From Stutzerimonas kunmingensis (lineage in GTDB: Bacteria; Pseudomonadota; Gammaproteobacteria; Pseudomonadales; Pseudomonadaceae), in assembly GCF_014764705.1 (NCBI RefSeq), contig NZ_JACXXG010000012.1, positions 60,941 to 124,940 of the forward strand: a stretch of 64,000 bases of DNA, written 5' to 3'. Below are positions 1-9,095 of the stretch, piece after piece. Under the pieces are notes generated by a model that had not been told where the DNA came from, searched no databases, and worked only from the letters and a program-made list of their open reading frames with translations. Each line of letters opens with the position of its first letter. Position 1 is the first letter of the stretch. The position numbers were made by a program, and so were the translations under genes.

Positions 1-1
1 C

Positions 2-826
2 AGCAACAAGAGCTTCGGCGGCTGGCACAAGCGCTATCGCCACCGTTCTAGCAGCCTTGCCTGCGACATGGTATTCGCCGTGTATCTGCCGCCTCAGGCG
101 GAGCAGGGCGAAAAGCTGCCGGTGCTGTACTGGCTGTCGGGGCTGACCTGCACCGATGAGAACTTCATGCAGAAGGCCGGGGCGTTGCGGCTGGCTGCCG
201 AGCTCGGCCTGATCATTGTCGCGCCGGATACCAGCCCACGCGGCGCCGGCGTGCCGGACGATCCCGATGGCGCCTGGGACTTCGGCCTTGGCGCTGGCTT
301 CTACCTCAACGCCACCCAGGAACCCTGGGCTCAGCATTACCGGATGTACGACTACGTGGTCGACGAGCTGCCGGCACTGGTCGAGGCGAACTTCCCTGTC
401 TCCGACCGCCGGGGCATCAGCGGGCATTCGATGGGTGGCCACGGCGCGCTGGTCTGCGCGCTGAAGAATCCCGGTCGCTACCAGTCGCTTTCGGCTTTCG
501 CACCCATCAGCAATCCGCTCAGCTGCCCGTGGGGCGAGAAGGCGTTCAGCCGCTACCTGGGCGCCGACCGTTCGCGCTGGCGCGAGTGGGATGCCTGCGC
601 ACTGATTGCTGAGGCGAGCGAGAAGCTGCCGATGCTGGTCGATCAGGGCGATCGTGATGACTTCATGGAGGGTCAGCTCAAACCGCAGGCGCTGCGTGCC
701 GCTGCGGACGCTGTCGGGCACCCGCTGACGCTGCGCATCCAGCCGGGCTATGACCATAGCTACTACTTCATCGCCAGCTTTATCGATGATCACCTGCGTC
801 ATCATGCCGAGGCGCTGAAGGCGTAG
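2..826 (+). CDS. fghA: S-formylglutathione hydrolase, 5' end outside window
   Basis: Esterase of the glutathione-dependent formaldehyde detoxification pathway; it hydrolyses S-formylglutathione to formate and glutathione in the cytosol. The reading frame is open from base 2, reading [20 protein letters not shown] before the first internal Met at 68, so only a few N-terminal residues are missing. The esterase-D nucleophile elbow GHSMGGHG lies near 421-444 and the C-terminal GYDHSYYF carries the expected catalytic His. In Pseudomonas aeruginosa this gene sits between adhC and ispF, which fits the location here. Family assignment is firm; the true start lies upstream of the window. Confidence 0.95.
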   Translation, partial: SNKSFGGWHKRYRHRSSSLACDMVFAVYLPPQAEQGEKLPVLYWLSGLTCTDENFMQKAGALRLAAELGLIIVAPDTSPRGAGVPDDPDGAWDFGLGAGFYLNATQEPWAQHYRMYDYVVDELPALVEANFPVSDRRGISGHSMGGHGALVCALKNPGRYQSLSAFAPISNPLSCPWGEKAFSRYLGADRSRWREWDACALIAEASEKLPMLVDQGDRDDFMEGQLKPQALRAAADAVGHPLTLRIQPGYDHSYYFIASFIDDHLRHHAEALKA

Positions 827-910
827 GGTGGATGACGGTGGAGCCTCAGCCGCGCGTCCGGTTCGGCTCGCCGCGCTGGTCGATACGTCAGGTGCCTGTG
901 CGGCAGGAAT

Positions 911-946
911 AAAAAAGGCCCGTCCGGACATGCCGGTCGGGCCTTT
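911..946 (-). terminator. Rho-independent terminator, fghA/nemA
   Basis: Inverted repeat AAAGGCCCG (914-922) and CGGGCCTTT (938-946). On the minus strand the stem is followed by a T tract (911-916), so it best serves the minus-strand oxidoreductase and may also stop fghA transcripts. Confidence 0.75.
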
Positions 947-960
947 CCATCGCCAGGAGC

Positions 961-2010
961 TTAGAGCGACGGATAATCGGTATAGCCAGCCGGGCCCTGG
1001 GCGTAGAACAGCTCGGGTTTCGGCTCGTTCAGCGGTGCGTCCTGACGCAGGCGCTCGACCAGATCCGGGTTGGCGATGTATGGAATGCCGAAGGCCACGG
1101 CATCGGCCTTGCCCTCAGTCAGCCAGGCGTTGGCCTGTTCCTTGGTGAAGCGTTCGTTGGCGATATAGATGCCACCGAATATCTTCTTCAGCTGTGGGCC
1201 GAGGCTGTCTTCACCGGCTTTTTCGCGAGTGCAGATGAAGGCGATACCGCGCTTGCCCAGTTCACCGGCAACATAGCCAAAGGTCTCGGCGCGGTTGGAA
1301 TCGCCCATGTCATGGGAGTCGGCACGCGGCGCCAGGTGTACGCCAACACGTCCTGCGCCCCACACGGAGATGGCCGCATCGGTCACTTCCAGCATCAGCC
1401 GGGCGCGGTTTTCCAGCGAGCCACCGTAGGCGTCACTGCGCTGGTTGGTGCTGTCCTGCAGGAACTGGTCGAGCAGATAGCCGTTCGCGCCATGAATCTC
1501 GACCCCATCGAAACCAGCTTCCTTAGCGTTCTCCGCACCCTTGCGGTAGGCCTCGACGATGCCCGGAATCTCAGCGGTTTCCAGCGCACGAGGCGTCTCG
1601 TAATCCTTCATTGGTCGCACCAGGCTGACATGGCCGGCTGGTTTGATGGCGCTGGGTGCGACCGGTAGCTGGCCGTCGAGGTAGATCGGGTCGGAGATAC
1701 GGCCGACGTGCCAGAGCTGCAGGACGATCTTGCCGCCTTTGGCGTGCACTGCATCGGTGACCTTCTTCCAGCCCCGAATCTGCTCGGCGGACCAGATGCC
1801 GGGGGTGTCCGGGTAGCCGACGCCCATCGGGGTCACGGAGGTGGCTTCGCTGATGATCAGGCCGGCGTCGGCGCGCTGGGCGTAGTACTCGGCAATCAGG
1901 TCGCCGGGAACGCGGCCGGGCTCGGCGCGGCAGCGGGTCAGGGGCGCCATGATGACGCGGTTGTTCAGTTCCAGATCGCCGATCTTGATCGGGTCGAAAA
2001 GTGTGGGCAT
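961..2010 (-). CDS. nemA: Alkene reductase, Old Yellow Enzyme family (NemA-like)
   Basis: FMN-dependent NADPH ene-reductase of 349 residues that reduces electrophilic alkenes (N-ethylmaleimide-like compounds, enones) and often nitro compounds. Seen: the FMN-barrel start [21 protein letters not shown], the substrate-binding [11 protein letters not shown] with its His/Asn pair, and the OYE signature region [18 protein letters not shown]. Length is typical of the family. It lies 38 bases downstream of an ArsR-type regulator on the same strand, so the two probably form an operon induced by reactive electrophiles. The physiological substrate is inferred only. Confidence 0.93.
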   Translation of the reverse strand: MPTLFDPIKIGDLELNNRVIMAPLTRCRAEPGRVPGDLIAEYYAQRADAGLIISEATSVTPMGVGYPDTPGIWSAEQIRGWKKVTDAVHAKGGKIVLQLWHVGRISDPIYLDGQLPVAPSAIKPAGHVSLVRPMKDYETPRALETAEIPGIVEAYRKGAENAKEAGFDGVEIHGANGYLLDQFLQDSTNQRSDAYGGSLENRARLMLEVTDAAISVWGAGRVGVHLAPRADSHDMGDSNRAETFGYVAGELGKRGIAFICTREKAGEDSLGPQLKKIFGGIYIANERFTKEQANAWLTEGKADAVAFGIPYIANPDLVERLRQDAPLNEPKPELFYAQGPAGYTDYPSL

Positions 2011-2048
2011 AGCAATACCGCTCCTTTACTGGTGGTGCGAAAAGGGAC

Positions 2049-2351
2049 TCAGAGTTCCTGGCCGATGCGCTCGACGAACGACTCGATGATCGCGTCGTTG
2101 CGCTTGAAGAAGTGCCACTGGCCGACCTTTTGGCTGGTGATCAGCCCGGCTTTCTGCAGGGTCGCCAGATGGGCCGATACGGTTGACTGCGACAGGCCGG
2201 CACGCTGGTCGATCTGCCCGGCACAGACGCCGTTTTCCAGCGAATGGTGCTGCTCGGAGAAATACCGCTGCGGCTCCTTCAGCCAGCGCAGGATGTCGCG
2301 ACGCAGCGGGTGGGCGAGGGCCTTGATGATGTCGTCGAAGTCGTCCGGCAT
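2049..2351 (-). CDS. ArsR-family transcriptional regulator
   Basis: Small winged-helix repressor of 100 residues. The recognition region [20 protein letters not shown] (about residues 51-70) and the wing ([12 protein letters not shown]) are clear. There is no ArsR CxC metal site; a single Cys (C43) is present, so sensing of an electrophile or oxidant is possible but inferred. It is the first gene of a pair with the nemA-like reductase and is divergent from ispF. An inverted repeat at 2392-2411 upstream is a likely operator for autoregulation. Confidence 0.9.
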   Translation of the reverse strand: MPDDFDDIIKALAHPLRRDILRWLKEPQRYFSEQHHSLENGVCAGQIDQRAGLSQSTVSAHLATLQKAGLITSQKVGQWHFFKRNDAIIESFVERIGQEL

Positions 2352-2369
2352 GGGATGGCTCTGGGCTGT

Positions 2370-2411
2370 ATATCGGAATGAGGCGAACTATATATCGTTG
2401 TTTTCCGATAT
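2370..2411. promoter_or_regulatory. Probable ArsR operator(s) upstream of arsR-nemA
   Basis: Compact palindrome ATATCG-N8-CGATAT at 2392-2411, overlapping a second possible arrangement in which ATATCGGAA (2370-2378) faces TTCCGATAT (2403-2411). The site sits 19-60 bases upstream of the ArsR start codon in an AT-rich patch, as expected for a self-regulating ArsR repressor. Confidence 0.6.
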
Positions 2412-2532
2412 GAGATCGATTCGACTGATGGTGGTTATTGGCTGTGTCGATGATCGGGAGGTGCCGCGGACACTCAAGCAGCACCCGGCTCCTGTAGAAT
2501 CGTCGCCTCGAGATTTTCAGGGTTTTGCATCT

Positions 2533-3006
2533 ATGCGTATCGGCCACGGTTACGACGTGCACCGCTTCGGCGAGGGCGATCACATCACGCTTGGCGGCGT
2601 GCGGATTCCACACAGGTTTGGGCTGTTGGCTCATTCCGACGGTGACGTGCTGCTGCATGCCTTGAGTGACGCGTTGCTCGGTGCCGCTGCGCTGGGCGAT
2701 ATCGGCAAGCACTTCCCGGACACCGACCCGCAATTCAAGGGCGCCGACAGCCGCGCTTTGCTGCGCCATGTGCTCGTCCAGGTCCAGGCCAAGGGATACG
2801 TCGTCGGCAATGTCGACGCCACAATCATCGCCCAGGCGCCGAAGATGGCCCCGCACATCGACAGCATGCGCGCGTTGATCGCGGCCGACCTGCAGGTCGA
2901 GCTGGACCAGGTCAACGTCAAGGCCACCACGACCGAGAAGCTGGGTTTCACCGGGCGTGAGGAGGGGATCGCCGTTCACGCGGTTGCCTTTCTGGTCCGC
3001 GCATGA
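2533..3006 (+). CDS. ispF: 2-C-methyl-D-erythritol 2,4-cyclodiphosphate synthase
   Basis: MEP-pathway isoprenoid enzyme that cyclises CDP-methylerythritol 2-phosphate, releasing CMP; a metal-dependent homotrimer. The 157-residue product starts [15 protein letters not shown], with the metal-binding DVH and the matching His in [19 protein letters not shown]; ends with [20 protein letters not shown], the typical C-terminal signature. The ATG at 2533 is chosen because it gives the canonical N terminus, although the frame stays open further upstream. The stop overlaps the truD start by four bases (ATGA), so translation is probably coupled. Confidence 0.97.
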   Translation: MRIGHGYDVHRFGEGDHITLGGVRIPHRFGLLAHSDGDVLLHALSDALLGAAALGDIGKHFPDTDPQFKGADSRALLRHVLVQVQAKGYVVGNVDATIIAQAPKMAPHIDSMRALIAADLQVELDQVNVKATTTEKLGFTGREEGIAVHAVAFLVRA

Positions 3007-4043
3007 CCGAAGATCAGCTGCTCGGGCCACGCGCCCATGGCGAGCCTTGTGGCAGTGCGGTGCTGAAAGCGGTTGCCGAGGATTTTCAGGTCGATGAAGT
3101 GCTCGATATCCCGCTGTCCGGCGAAGGCGAGCACCTCTGGTTGTGGGTGGAAAAGCGCAATCTGAACACCGAGGAAGCCGCCAAACGCATCGCCCGCGCC
3201 GCTGGCGTGCCGCTGAAGATGATCAGCTACGCCGGGCTCAAGGACCGCCAGGCATTGACTCGTCAGTGGTTCAGCCTGCATCTGCCGGGCAAGAGCGATC
3301 CAGATCTTGCCGCTGCCGAGAGCGACGGCCTGGCGATTCTCAAGCGCACCCGGCATCAGCGTAAGCTGCAGCGCGGCGCGCACTCGGCCAATGGCTTCCG
3401 CCTACGCTTGACGGAGCTGCGCGGTGAACATGCCGCGCTGGATGAGCGGCTGGAGCGGATCAAGGCCTCCGGCGTGCCGAATTACTTCGGCCTGCAGCGT
3501 TTCGGCTATGAGGGCAGCAACCTACACGGTGCTCGGCACTTCGCGGCGAAAGGTGAGCTTCCGGAGCAGCGCAACATGCGTTCGCGGCTGCTCTCGGCTG
3601 GTCGCAGTTACCTGTTCAACCGTGTGCTCGCCGAACGGGTTGGGGATGGCAGCTGGGATCAGGCACAAGTAGGCGATCTCCTGGCATTCACCGACAGTCG
3701 CAGCTTTTTCCCGGCCGGGCCGGAGGAGTGCGGCGACCCGCGCCTGACGATTCTGGATCTACATCCGACCGGCCCTTTATGGGGCATGGAAGGCTCTCCA
3801 GCAGGTGACGAAATTCAGGCACTGGAAAACGCTGTCGCCGAAACTGAACCTGCGGTCGTCAATTGGTTGGCGCAGGCAGGAATGAAGCACGAACGGCGCA
3901 TTCTTCGCCTCCCCATCGGCGGTTTGTCGTGGCATTATCCCGAGCCTTACATTCTGCAACTGGAATTCGTCCTGCCGACCGGATGCTTCGCCACCGCCGT
4001 GGTGCGTGAGCTGGTCAGCCTGGCAGGGCAGACGGACATCTGA
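3003..4043 (+). CDS. truD: tRNA pseudouridine(13) synthase TruD
   Basis: Converts U13 of tRNA-Glu to pseudouridine. The 346-residue protein carries [23 protein letters not shown] near the N terminus, the catalytic-Asp motif [15 protein letters not shown] (about residues 78-92) and the TruD insertion-domain motif [16 protein letters not shown]. Start and stop overlap the neighbours by a few bases (ispF and surE), the usual pseudomonad arrangement. Confidence 0.97.
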   Translation: MTEDQLLGPRAHGEPCGSAVLKAVAEDFQVDEVLDIPLSGEGEHLWLWVEKRNLNTEEAAKRIARAAGVPLKMISYAGLKDRQALTRQWFSLHLPGKSDPDLAAAESDGLAILKRTRHQRKLQRGAHSANGFRLRLTELRGEHAALDERLERIKASGVPNYFGLQRFGYEGSNLHGARHFAAKGELPEQRNMRSRLLSAGRSYLFNRVLAERVGDGSWDQAQVGDLLAFTDSRSFFPAGPEECGDPRLTILDLHPTGPLWGMEGSPAGDEIQALENAVAETEPAVVNWLAQAGMKHERRILRLPIGGLSWHYPEPYILQLEFVLPTGCFATAVVRELVSLAGQTDI

Positions 4044-4792
4044 TGCGTATTCTGATCGCCAACGACGACGGGGTGTATGCACCCGGGCTCGCCGCGCTTT
4101 ATGACGCGCTGGCCGACTATGCCGAGTGCAAGGTGGTAGCCCCGATCCAGGATATGAGCGGCGCCAGCAGCGCACTTACCCTGGACCGCCCGCTTCATCC
4201 TGTCAGCATGCCGAACGGCTTCATCGGGCTGAACGGCTCGCCCACCGATTGCGTGCATCTGGGCCTGAACGGGCTGCTCGAAGAAACACCGGACATGGTG
4301 GTTTCGGGCATCAACCTCGGCGCCAATCTGGGTGACGATGTGCTCTATTCCGGCACGGTCGCCGCGGCCATCGAAGGCCGCTTCACCGGCCGCCCGGCCT
4401 TTGCCTTCTCGCTGGTCTCCCGCTCGACGGAAAACCTGCCGACCGCTGCGCATATCGCGCGCCTGCTGGTGGAGAAGCACGACCAGCTCGAAGTGCCGCC
4501 GCGCACGGTGCTCAGCGTCAACGTGCCGAACCTGCCGCTTGATCACATTCGTGGTATCCAGCTCACTCGTCTGGGGCATCGCAGCCGTGCCAAGCCGCCG
4601 GTCAAGCAGGCCAACCCTCGGGGCAAGGAGGGCTACTGGATATCCGTGGCCGGGGACGTCGAGGATGGCGGACCGGGTACCGATTTTCATGCGGTGATGC
4701 AGGGTTACGTATCGATTACCCCGTTGCAGCTGGATCGAACTTTTCATGAGGCCTTCAACGGTCTCGAGAGCTGGCTGGAGAACGTGCTGTGA
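4043..4792 (+). CDS. surE: 5'/3'-nucleotidase SurE
   Basis: Stationary-phase survival phosphatase acting on nucleoside monophosphates and short polyphosphate. 249 residues; the metal site [29 protein letters not shown] and [22 protein letters not shown] are intact. It overlaps truD by one base and the GTG start of pcm by four bases, so it belongs to the same operon. Confidence 0.97.
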   Translation: MRILIANDDGVYAPGLAALYDALADYAECKVVAPIQDMSGASSALTLDRPLHPVSMPNGFIGLNGSPTDCVHLGLNGLLEETPDMVVSGINLGANLGDDVLYSGTVAAAIEGRFTGRPAFAFSLVSRSTENLPTAAHIARLLVEKHDQLEVPPRTVLSVNVPNLPLDHIRGIQLTRLGHRSRAKPPVKQANPRGKEGYWISVAGDVEDGGPGTDFHAVMQGYVSITPLQLDRTFHEAFNGLESWLENVL

Positions 4793-5466
4793 GACATCGC
4801 GAACAAGACAGCCTGCTGCATGGGTCGGGAATGACCTCCCAACGCACCCGTGATCGCCTCATCCAGCGCCTGTACGAGGAAGGTCTTTCCAGCGCCCAGG
4901 TGCTCGAAGTCATCCGCCGCACGCCACGTCATCTGTTCGTAGACGAAGCCCTGGCGCACCGTGCCTATGAAGATACGGCGCTGCCGATCGGACACAACCA
5001 GACCATTTCCCAGCCGTTCATGGTTGCACGCATGAGCGAGCTGCTGCTGGCCGACGGGCCGCTGGACAAGGTTCTCGAAATCGGGACCGGCTCCGGCTAC
5101 CAGACCGCCGTGCTGGCGCAGCTGGTCGAGCGGGTCTTCTCGGTCGAGCGCATTCAGGCGCTGCAGGACCGAGCCAAGGAGCGCCTCGCCGAACTCAAGC
5201 TGCGCAATGTGGTCTTTCGCTGGGGCGATGGTTGGGAAGGCTGGCCAGCATTGGCGCCTTACAACGGGATCATCGTCACCGCAGCGGCAGCCGATGTGCC
5301 GCAGGCCCTGCTCGATCAGTTGGCGCCCGATGGGCGTCTGGTGATCCCGGTAGGGGCCGGCGAGGTCCAGCAACTCATGCTGATCATTCGAGAGGAGAAC
5401 GGCTTTTCGCGTCATCTTCTGGATACCGTACGTTTCGTGCCGCTGCTCAATGGCCCCGTGATTTGA
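4789..5466 (+). CDS. pcm: Protein-L-isoaspartate O-methyltransferase
   Basis: SAM-dependent repair enzyme that methylates isoaspartyl residues in damaged proteins. Motif I is [18 protein letters not shown] and the substrate-site [12 protein letters not shown] is present. The GTG at 4789 has GGAG eight bases upstream and overlaps surE, giving 225 residues; an internal ATG at 4831 ([18 protein letters not shown]) gives the 211-residue form usual in Pseudomonas. Both starts are plausible. Confidence 0.95.
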   Translation: MRHREQDSLLHGSGMTSQRTRDRLIQRLYEEGLSSAQVLEVIRRTPRHLFVDEALAHRAYEDTALPIGHNQTISQPFMVARMSELLLADGPLDKVLEIGTGSGYQTAVLAQLVERVFSVERIQALQDRAKERLAELKLRNVVFRWGDGWEGWPALAPYNGIIVTAAAADVPQALLDQLAPDGRLVIPVGAGEVQQLMLIIREENGFSRHLLDTVRFVPLLNGPVI

Positions 5467-5485
5467 TCATTCAGCGGAAGAAAGC

Positions 5486-6421
5486 ATGAAAGACGCTTTA
5501 TTGTTGTACGCCAAGGGCATGGCCATGGGCGCAGCGGATGTGGTGCCCGGTGTCTCGGGCGGTACGGTGGCTTTCATCACCGGCATCTACGACGAGCTGC
5601 TGCGTTCGATCAGTGCGGTGCCCTATGCCATCCGCCCGTTGCTGCGGGGGCGCGTCGCCGAGGCGTGGAAGACCGCCAACGGCAGTTTTCTGGTGGTGCT
5701 GTTTGCCGGCATCCTGACCAGCATCCTCAGCCTGGCCAGGCTGATTACCTTCCTGCTGGAAGAGCATCCGATTCCCGTCTGGTCCTTCTTCTTCGGCCTG
5801 ATCCTGGTTTCCGTGCATCTGGTGGGCAAGGAGATCCAGCGGCGCAACCTGTCGCGGCTGGTGAGTTTCTGCCTGGGTATCGGTTTCGCCTACTGGATAA
5901 CGGTGGCGGCCCCGGTGCAATGGGGCAGTGACGGCCTGAGCCTGTTCTTCGCCGGTGCCATCGCCATCTGCGCCATGATCCTTCCGGGGATATCCGGCAG
6001 CTTCATCCTCGTCTTGCTGGGGCTGTATCCGGTGGTGCTGGGTGCGGTAAAGAACTTCGATATCGGCGTGATGGCGATCTTCGCTGCCGGTTGCCTGGTG
6101 GGTCTGCTCAGCTTTGCCAAGTTCCTCAGCTGGCTGCTCAAGCGCTGGCGCGACTTGACCCTGGCGTTTCTGACCGGATTGATGCTCGGCTCGCTGAACA
6201 AGGTCTGGCCGTGGAAGGAAACGCTGACCTGGCGTACCAACTCCAGCGGCGAGAACGTTCCGGTCCTGCAGCAGAATCTGCTGCCCGGCGCCTATGGCGA
6301 TCTGACCGGCCAGGACCCGCAGTTGCTGCTGGCCATACTGCTGGCCGTGGGCGGCATCGTCCTGGTGCTGGGTCTCGAGTGGTTCGCCGGGCGACGCCAG
6401 CCGATGACGGAAGGCGTTTGA
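5486..6421 (+). CDS. DUF368 membrane protein, PopT-type undecaprenyl-phosphate translocase
   Basis: Polytopic inner-membrane protein of 311 residues with the repeated DUF368 signatures VVPGVSGGTVAFITGIYDEL near the N terminus and LPGISGSFILVLLGLYPVVL in the middle, a pattern of inverted halves. The family has been shown in other bacteria to recycle undecaprenyl phosphate across the cytoplasmic membrane (PopT) alongside DedA-type UptA proteins; the role here is inferred from the family. It is embedded between pcm and nlpD, linking cell-envelope recycling with the nlpD-rpoS stationary-phase block. Confidence 0.9.
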   Translation: MKDALLLYAKGMAMGAADVVPGVSGGTVAFITGIYDELLRSISAVPYAIRPLLRGRVAEAWKTANGSFLVVLFAGILTSILSLARLITFLLEEHPIPVWSFFFGLILVSVHLVGKEIQRRNLSRLVSFCLGIGFAYWITVAAPVQWGSDGLSLFFAGAIAICAMILPGISGSFILVLLGLYPVVLGAVKNFDIGVMAIFAAGCLVGLLSFAKFLSWLLKRWRDLTLAFLTGLMLGSLNKVWPWKETLTWRTNSSGENVPVLQQNLLPGAYGDLTGQDPQLLLAILLAVGGIVLVLGLEWFAGRRQPMTEGV

Positions 6422-6449
6422 CGCACGTGTCTATGAAAGGGAGCGGGCA

Positions 6450-7301
6450 TTGAGGCTCACAGCAGTACGGCGGTGGATTCGCGACCCTTTGGTCCGCTCG
6501 ATGGTCGGCGTGCTGGTGATCGCCGGCACGCTGGTCGGTTGCGCATCCTCGCCTCCGGGCGGTGGTGTGCAGGTCGTCGATCGCAACCAGCGTGATCGTG
6601 TCACCAGCGGGCAGTACATCGTGCGCCGCGGCGACACGCTGTGGTCCATCGCTTTCCGCTTTGGCTGGGATTGGCGCGATCTGGCCCGCGTAAACGGCAT
6701 TCAGCCGCCGCATGTCATCTATCCCGGTCAGCGGATTCGCTTTAGCGGCGGCGCCACCCGAACGGCCGCTGCTACCCCGCAGCCGGTGCCCAAGCCTCCT
6801 TCCAGTCCCGCCTCATCCACCCCGGTCGTGGTCGCCAATCCGGTGCCGCGCCAGCCGGCGATCACCACACAACCTAAGCCCGCGGTTAGCCAGCCGGCGC
6901 GCACTCCGGTTACGCCTGTGACCCGCTCTGCAAGCGGTTGGGCATGGCCAGCGAACGGCACGATCATCGGTCGTTTTTCCTCAAACGGTAGTTTGAATAA
7001 AGGAATTGATATCGCTGGGGATTTGGGACAGCCTGTCCTGGCTGCTTCTGATGGGACTGTTGTGTACGCCGGCAGTGGATTACGGGGTTACGGCGAACTT
7101 GTGATCATCAAGCACAGCGATACCTATGTAAGCGCCTACGGACACAACCGCAGGCTGCTGGTGCGGGAGGGTCAACAAGTCAAGGCTGGGCAAAGTATCG
7201 CCGAGATGGGATCGACGGGAACCGACCGGGTGAAGCTGCATTTCGAGATTCGTCGCCAGGGCAAACCCGTAGACCCGCTGCAATACCTGCCAAGACGTTG
7301 A
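6450..7301 (+). CDS. nlpD: NlpD-type lipoprotein, LysM + degenerate M23 domain
   Basis: Outer-membrane lipoprotein that activates periplasmic amidases for daughter-cell separation. A lipobox (IAGTLVGC) follows the signal segment; a LysM domain begins YIVRRGDTLWSIAFRFGW (about residues 52-95), then a Pro/Thr-rich linker and a LytM/M23 domain. The usual first zinc-ligand His is replaced (LNKGIDIAG), exactly as in E. coli NlpD, so it is an activator rather than an active peptidase. The start is a TTG at 6450 preceded by GGGAGCGG. In pseudomonads a main rpoS promoter lies inside nlpD. Confidence 0.92.
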   Translation: MRLTAVRRWIRDPLVRSMVGVLVIAGTLVGCASSPPGGGVQVVDRNQRDRVTSGQYIVRRGDTLWSIAFRFGWDWRDLARVNGIQPPHVIYPGQRIRFSGGATRTAAATPQPVPKPPSSPASSTPVVVANPVPRQPAITTQPKPAVSQPARTPVTPVTRSASGWAWPANGTIIGRFSSNGSLNKGIDIAGDLGQPVLAASDGTVVYAGSGLRGYGELVIIKHSDTYVSAYGHNRRLLVREGQQVKAGQSIAEMGSTGTDRVKLHFEIRRQGKPVDPLQYLPRR

Positions 7302-7401
7302 CCTGTCGCCTGCCTGTTCCAGCACTAGGTTGGGCTTGAGCGTAGCCAGGGACCCGCGCCGCTTGGGCCTGTTGTCGAACCCGGAACAGGACAAGAATTA
7401 A

Positions 7402-8397
7402 ATGGCACTTAAAGACCACGCGCTGGAGTTTGACGTCGACGATGCGGTTCTGCTCATGGAAACGCCGATCCACTTCGACCAGAAAGACAAAGTGACCAAG
7501 GCTGCCAGTGCAGGCAGACCCAAGGCCACATCCAGCAAACAGCACAAGTTCATCGACTACAACCGGGCGCTAGATGCAACCCAGTTGTATCTCAACGAAA
7601 TCGGTTTCTCCCCCCTCCTGACCCCCGAAGAAGAAGTGCATTTCGCGCGTTTGGCGCAGAAAGGCGATCCGGCGGGGCGCAAGCGCATGATCGAAAGCAA
7701 CCTTCGCCTGGTGGTGAAGATCGCCCGACGCTACGTCAATCGCGGTCTTTCCCTGCTCGATCTGGTCGAGGAGGGCAATCTCGGTCTGATTCGCGCGGTG
7801 GAAAAATTCGACCCCGAGCGCGGCTTCCGCTTTTCCACCTATGCCACCTGGTGGATTCGACAGACCATCGAGCGGGCGATCATGAACCAGACCCGCACGA
7901 TTCGCCTGCCGATTCATGTGGTCAAGGAATTGAATGTCTACCTCCGGGCCGCTCGCGAGCTGACCCAGAAGCTCGACCACGAACCCAGCCCTGAAGAGAT
8001 CGCCAACCTGCTGGAGAAGCCGGTCGGTGAGGTCAAGCGCATGCTCGGGCTCAACGAACGCGTCACTTCGGTGGATGTGTCGCTTGGCCCGGACACGGAC
8101 AAGACGCTGCTCGATACACTGACCGACGATCGCCCGACCGATCCTTGCGAGCTCCTGCTGGATGACGATCTGTCCAACAGCATCGACCAATGGCTGTCTG
8201 ATCTGTCCGAAAAGCAGCGGGAGGTGGTTATCCGTCGTTTTGGCCTGCGCGGCCATGAAGCCTCGACGCTGGAGGAGGTGGGGCAGGAGATCGGCCTGAC
8301 CCGCGAGCGTGTTCGCCAGATCCAGGTGGAGGCGCTGCGCCGTCTGCGCGAGATTCTCGAGCGTAACGGCCTGTCGAGCGACGCGCTGTTCCAGTGA
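7402..8397 (+). CDS. rpoS: RNA polymerase sigma factor RpoS
   Basis: Stationary-phase and general-stress sigma factor, 331 residues. Region 1.2 ([20 protein letters not shown]), region 2 ([36 protein letters not shown]), region 3 ([18 protein letters not shown]) and region 4 with HTH ([19 protein letters not shown]) are all complete. Located immediately downstream of nlpD, as is standard. A GC-rich stem (about 8404-8436) follows the stop without a clear T tract. Confidence 0.98.
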   Translation: MALKDHALEFDVDDAVLLMETPIHFDQKDKVTKAASAGRPKATSSKQHKFIDYNRALDATQLYLNEIGFSPLLTPEEEVHFARLAQKGDPAGRKRMIESNLRLVVKIARRYVNRGLSLLDLVEEGNLGLIRAVEKFDPERGFRFSTYATWWIRQTIERAIMNQTRTIRLPIHVVKELNVYLRAARELTQKLDHEPSPEEIANLLEKPVGEVKRMLGLNERVTSVDVSLGPDTDKTLLDTLTDDRPTDPCELLLDDDLSNSIDQWLSDLSEKQREVVIRRFGLRGHEASTLEEVGQEIGLTRERVRQIQVEALRRLREILERNGLSSDALFQ

Positions 8398-8540
8398 CAT
8401 CAATGTTGTCGGGTCTGGTTGCCGGGCCCGACGACAATCCCGCCGCTGCTGCACTCTTCCTGACCCCTTACACACGCTGCCTTGGGTCGATCCCTTAGCT
8501 TAATCCGCCGCGGTCGATTTTCCTGGTTGTCCTCTCCCCG

Positions 8541-8573
8541 TGTACGCATTTGCTTACAAGCGTTGTAAGCAAA
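8541..8573 (+). promoter_or_regulatory. GacA upstream activating sequence for the rsmZ-like sRNA
   Basis: TGTACG-N6-CTTACA at 8541-8558 matches the GacA box consensus TGTAAG-N6-CTTACA with one mismatch. It overlaps a perfect palindrome TTTGCTTACA (8549-8558), 5-base spacer, TGTAAGCAAA (8564-8573). Its centre is about 180 bases upstream of the inferred sRNA start, the distance known for rsmZ promoters. No gene was seen in the rest of 8398-8730. Confidence 0.8.
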
Positions 8574-8730
8574 CCCCACGAAACAGCTACGGTGACCGGC
8601 GATTTATGCCAGCATCACTACGCAAGTGACTGATTTTTATAGAACTTATTAGATGCTCTGGATGGGCCAGGCAGTGCTGCGGCCGGATGCCACAGCTTGT
8701 TGTCGTCACGCCGATCATTAATATCGCACC

Positions 8731-8864
8731 CGTGCTCAGGGATTAGCGCGGCCTTCAGGATGAAGGTCAAGGACCGCCGCAGGAAGCGGTGTCATCCAGG
8801 AAGATGAGAAGGGATACAGGGAACAAGGAAGGAGGCGGGCGGGGTCAAACCCGCCCCTTTTTTT
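8731..8864 (+). ncRNA. rsmZ: RsmZ-family small RNA (sequesters RsmA/CsrA)
   Basis: Region of about 134 bases with nine GGA motifs (near 8740, 8758, 8771, 8782, 8799, 8812, 8820, 8827 and 8831), many written as AGGA or GGGA in hairpin-loop contexts such as CCGCAGGAAGCGG and TCATCCAGGAAGATGA. This is the hallmark of RNAs that titrate the translational repressor RsmA. A -10-like TTAATA lies at 8718-8723 and a strong terminator ends the unit. Position directly after rpoS matches rsmZ of P. aeruginosa. The exact 5' end is inferred. Confidence 0.85.
8837..8864 (+). terminator. Rho-independent terminator of rsmZ
   Basis: Stem GGGCGGG (8837-8843) with CCCGCCC (8850-8856), 6-base loop, followed by a run of T (8858-8864). 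Confidence 0.9.
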
Positions 8865-8939
8865 GCCTGCAAGAAACTCCCGCTGAACCGAGTGGCCGGG
8901 GCACGGCCTAATGGGAACAGTCCATCAGCGGAGAACCAC

Positions 8940-9077
8940 ATGAACGGCGACCAGCACAACGACCAGCCCACCAAAGAGCAGGACGACGTGACCCGTCGGC
9001 CGGATGAGGCTGACGAAGATCAGCTCGATGAGGCTATCGAAGAAACCTTTCCAGCCAGCGATCCGATCTCGCCCTGA
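8940..9077 (+). CDS. Small acidic conserved protein (45 aa)
   Basis: Starts MNGDQHNDQPTKEQDD; GGAG at 8930-8933 gives a well-spaced ribosome site. Very acidic and hydrophilic, no membrane segment, ending in the motif DEAIEETFPASDPISP. I recognise the ETFPASDP tail as recurring at the C terminus of short bacterial proteins of unknown function. It occupies the place next to rsmZ where P. aeruginosa has fdxA. Function unknown. Confidence 0.75.
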   Translation: MNGDQHNDQPTKEQDDVTRRPDEADEDQLDEAIEETFPASDPISP

Positions 9078-9095
9078 TCAACCGGAGGCGCACGC

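Noticed and set aside
8398..8540. Putative small ORF after rpoS
   Set aside because: Best frames are composed of Arg/Ser/Cys and overlap an imperfect hairpin; they look like intergenic noise before the GacA box.
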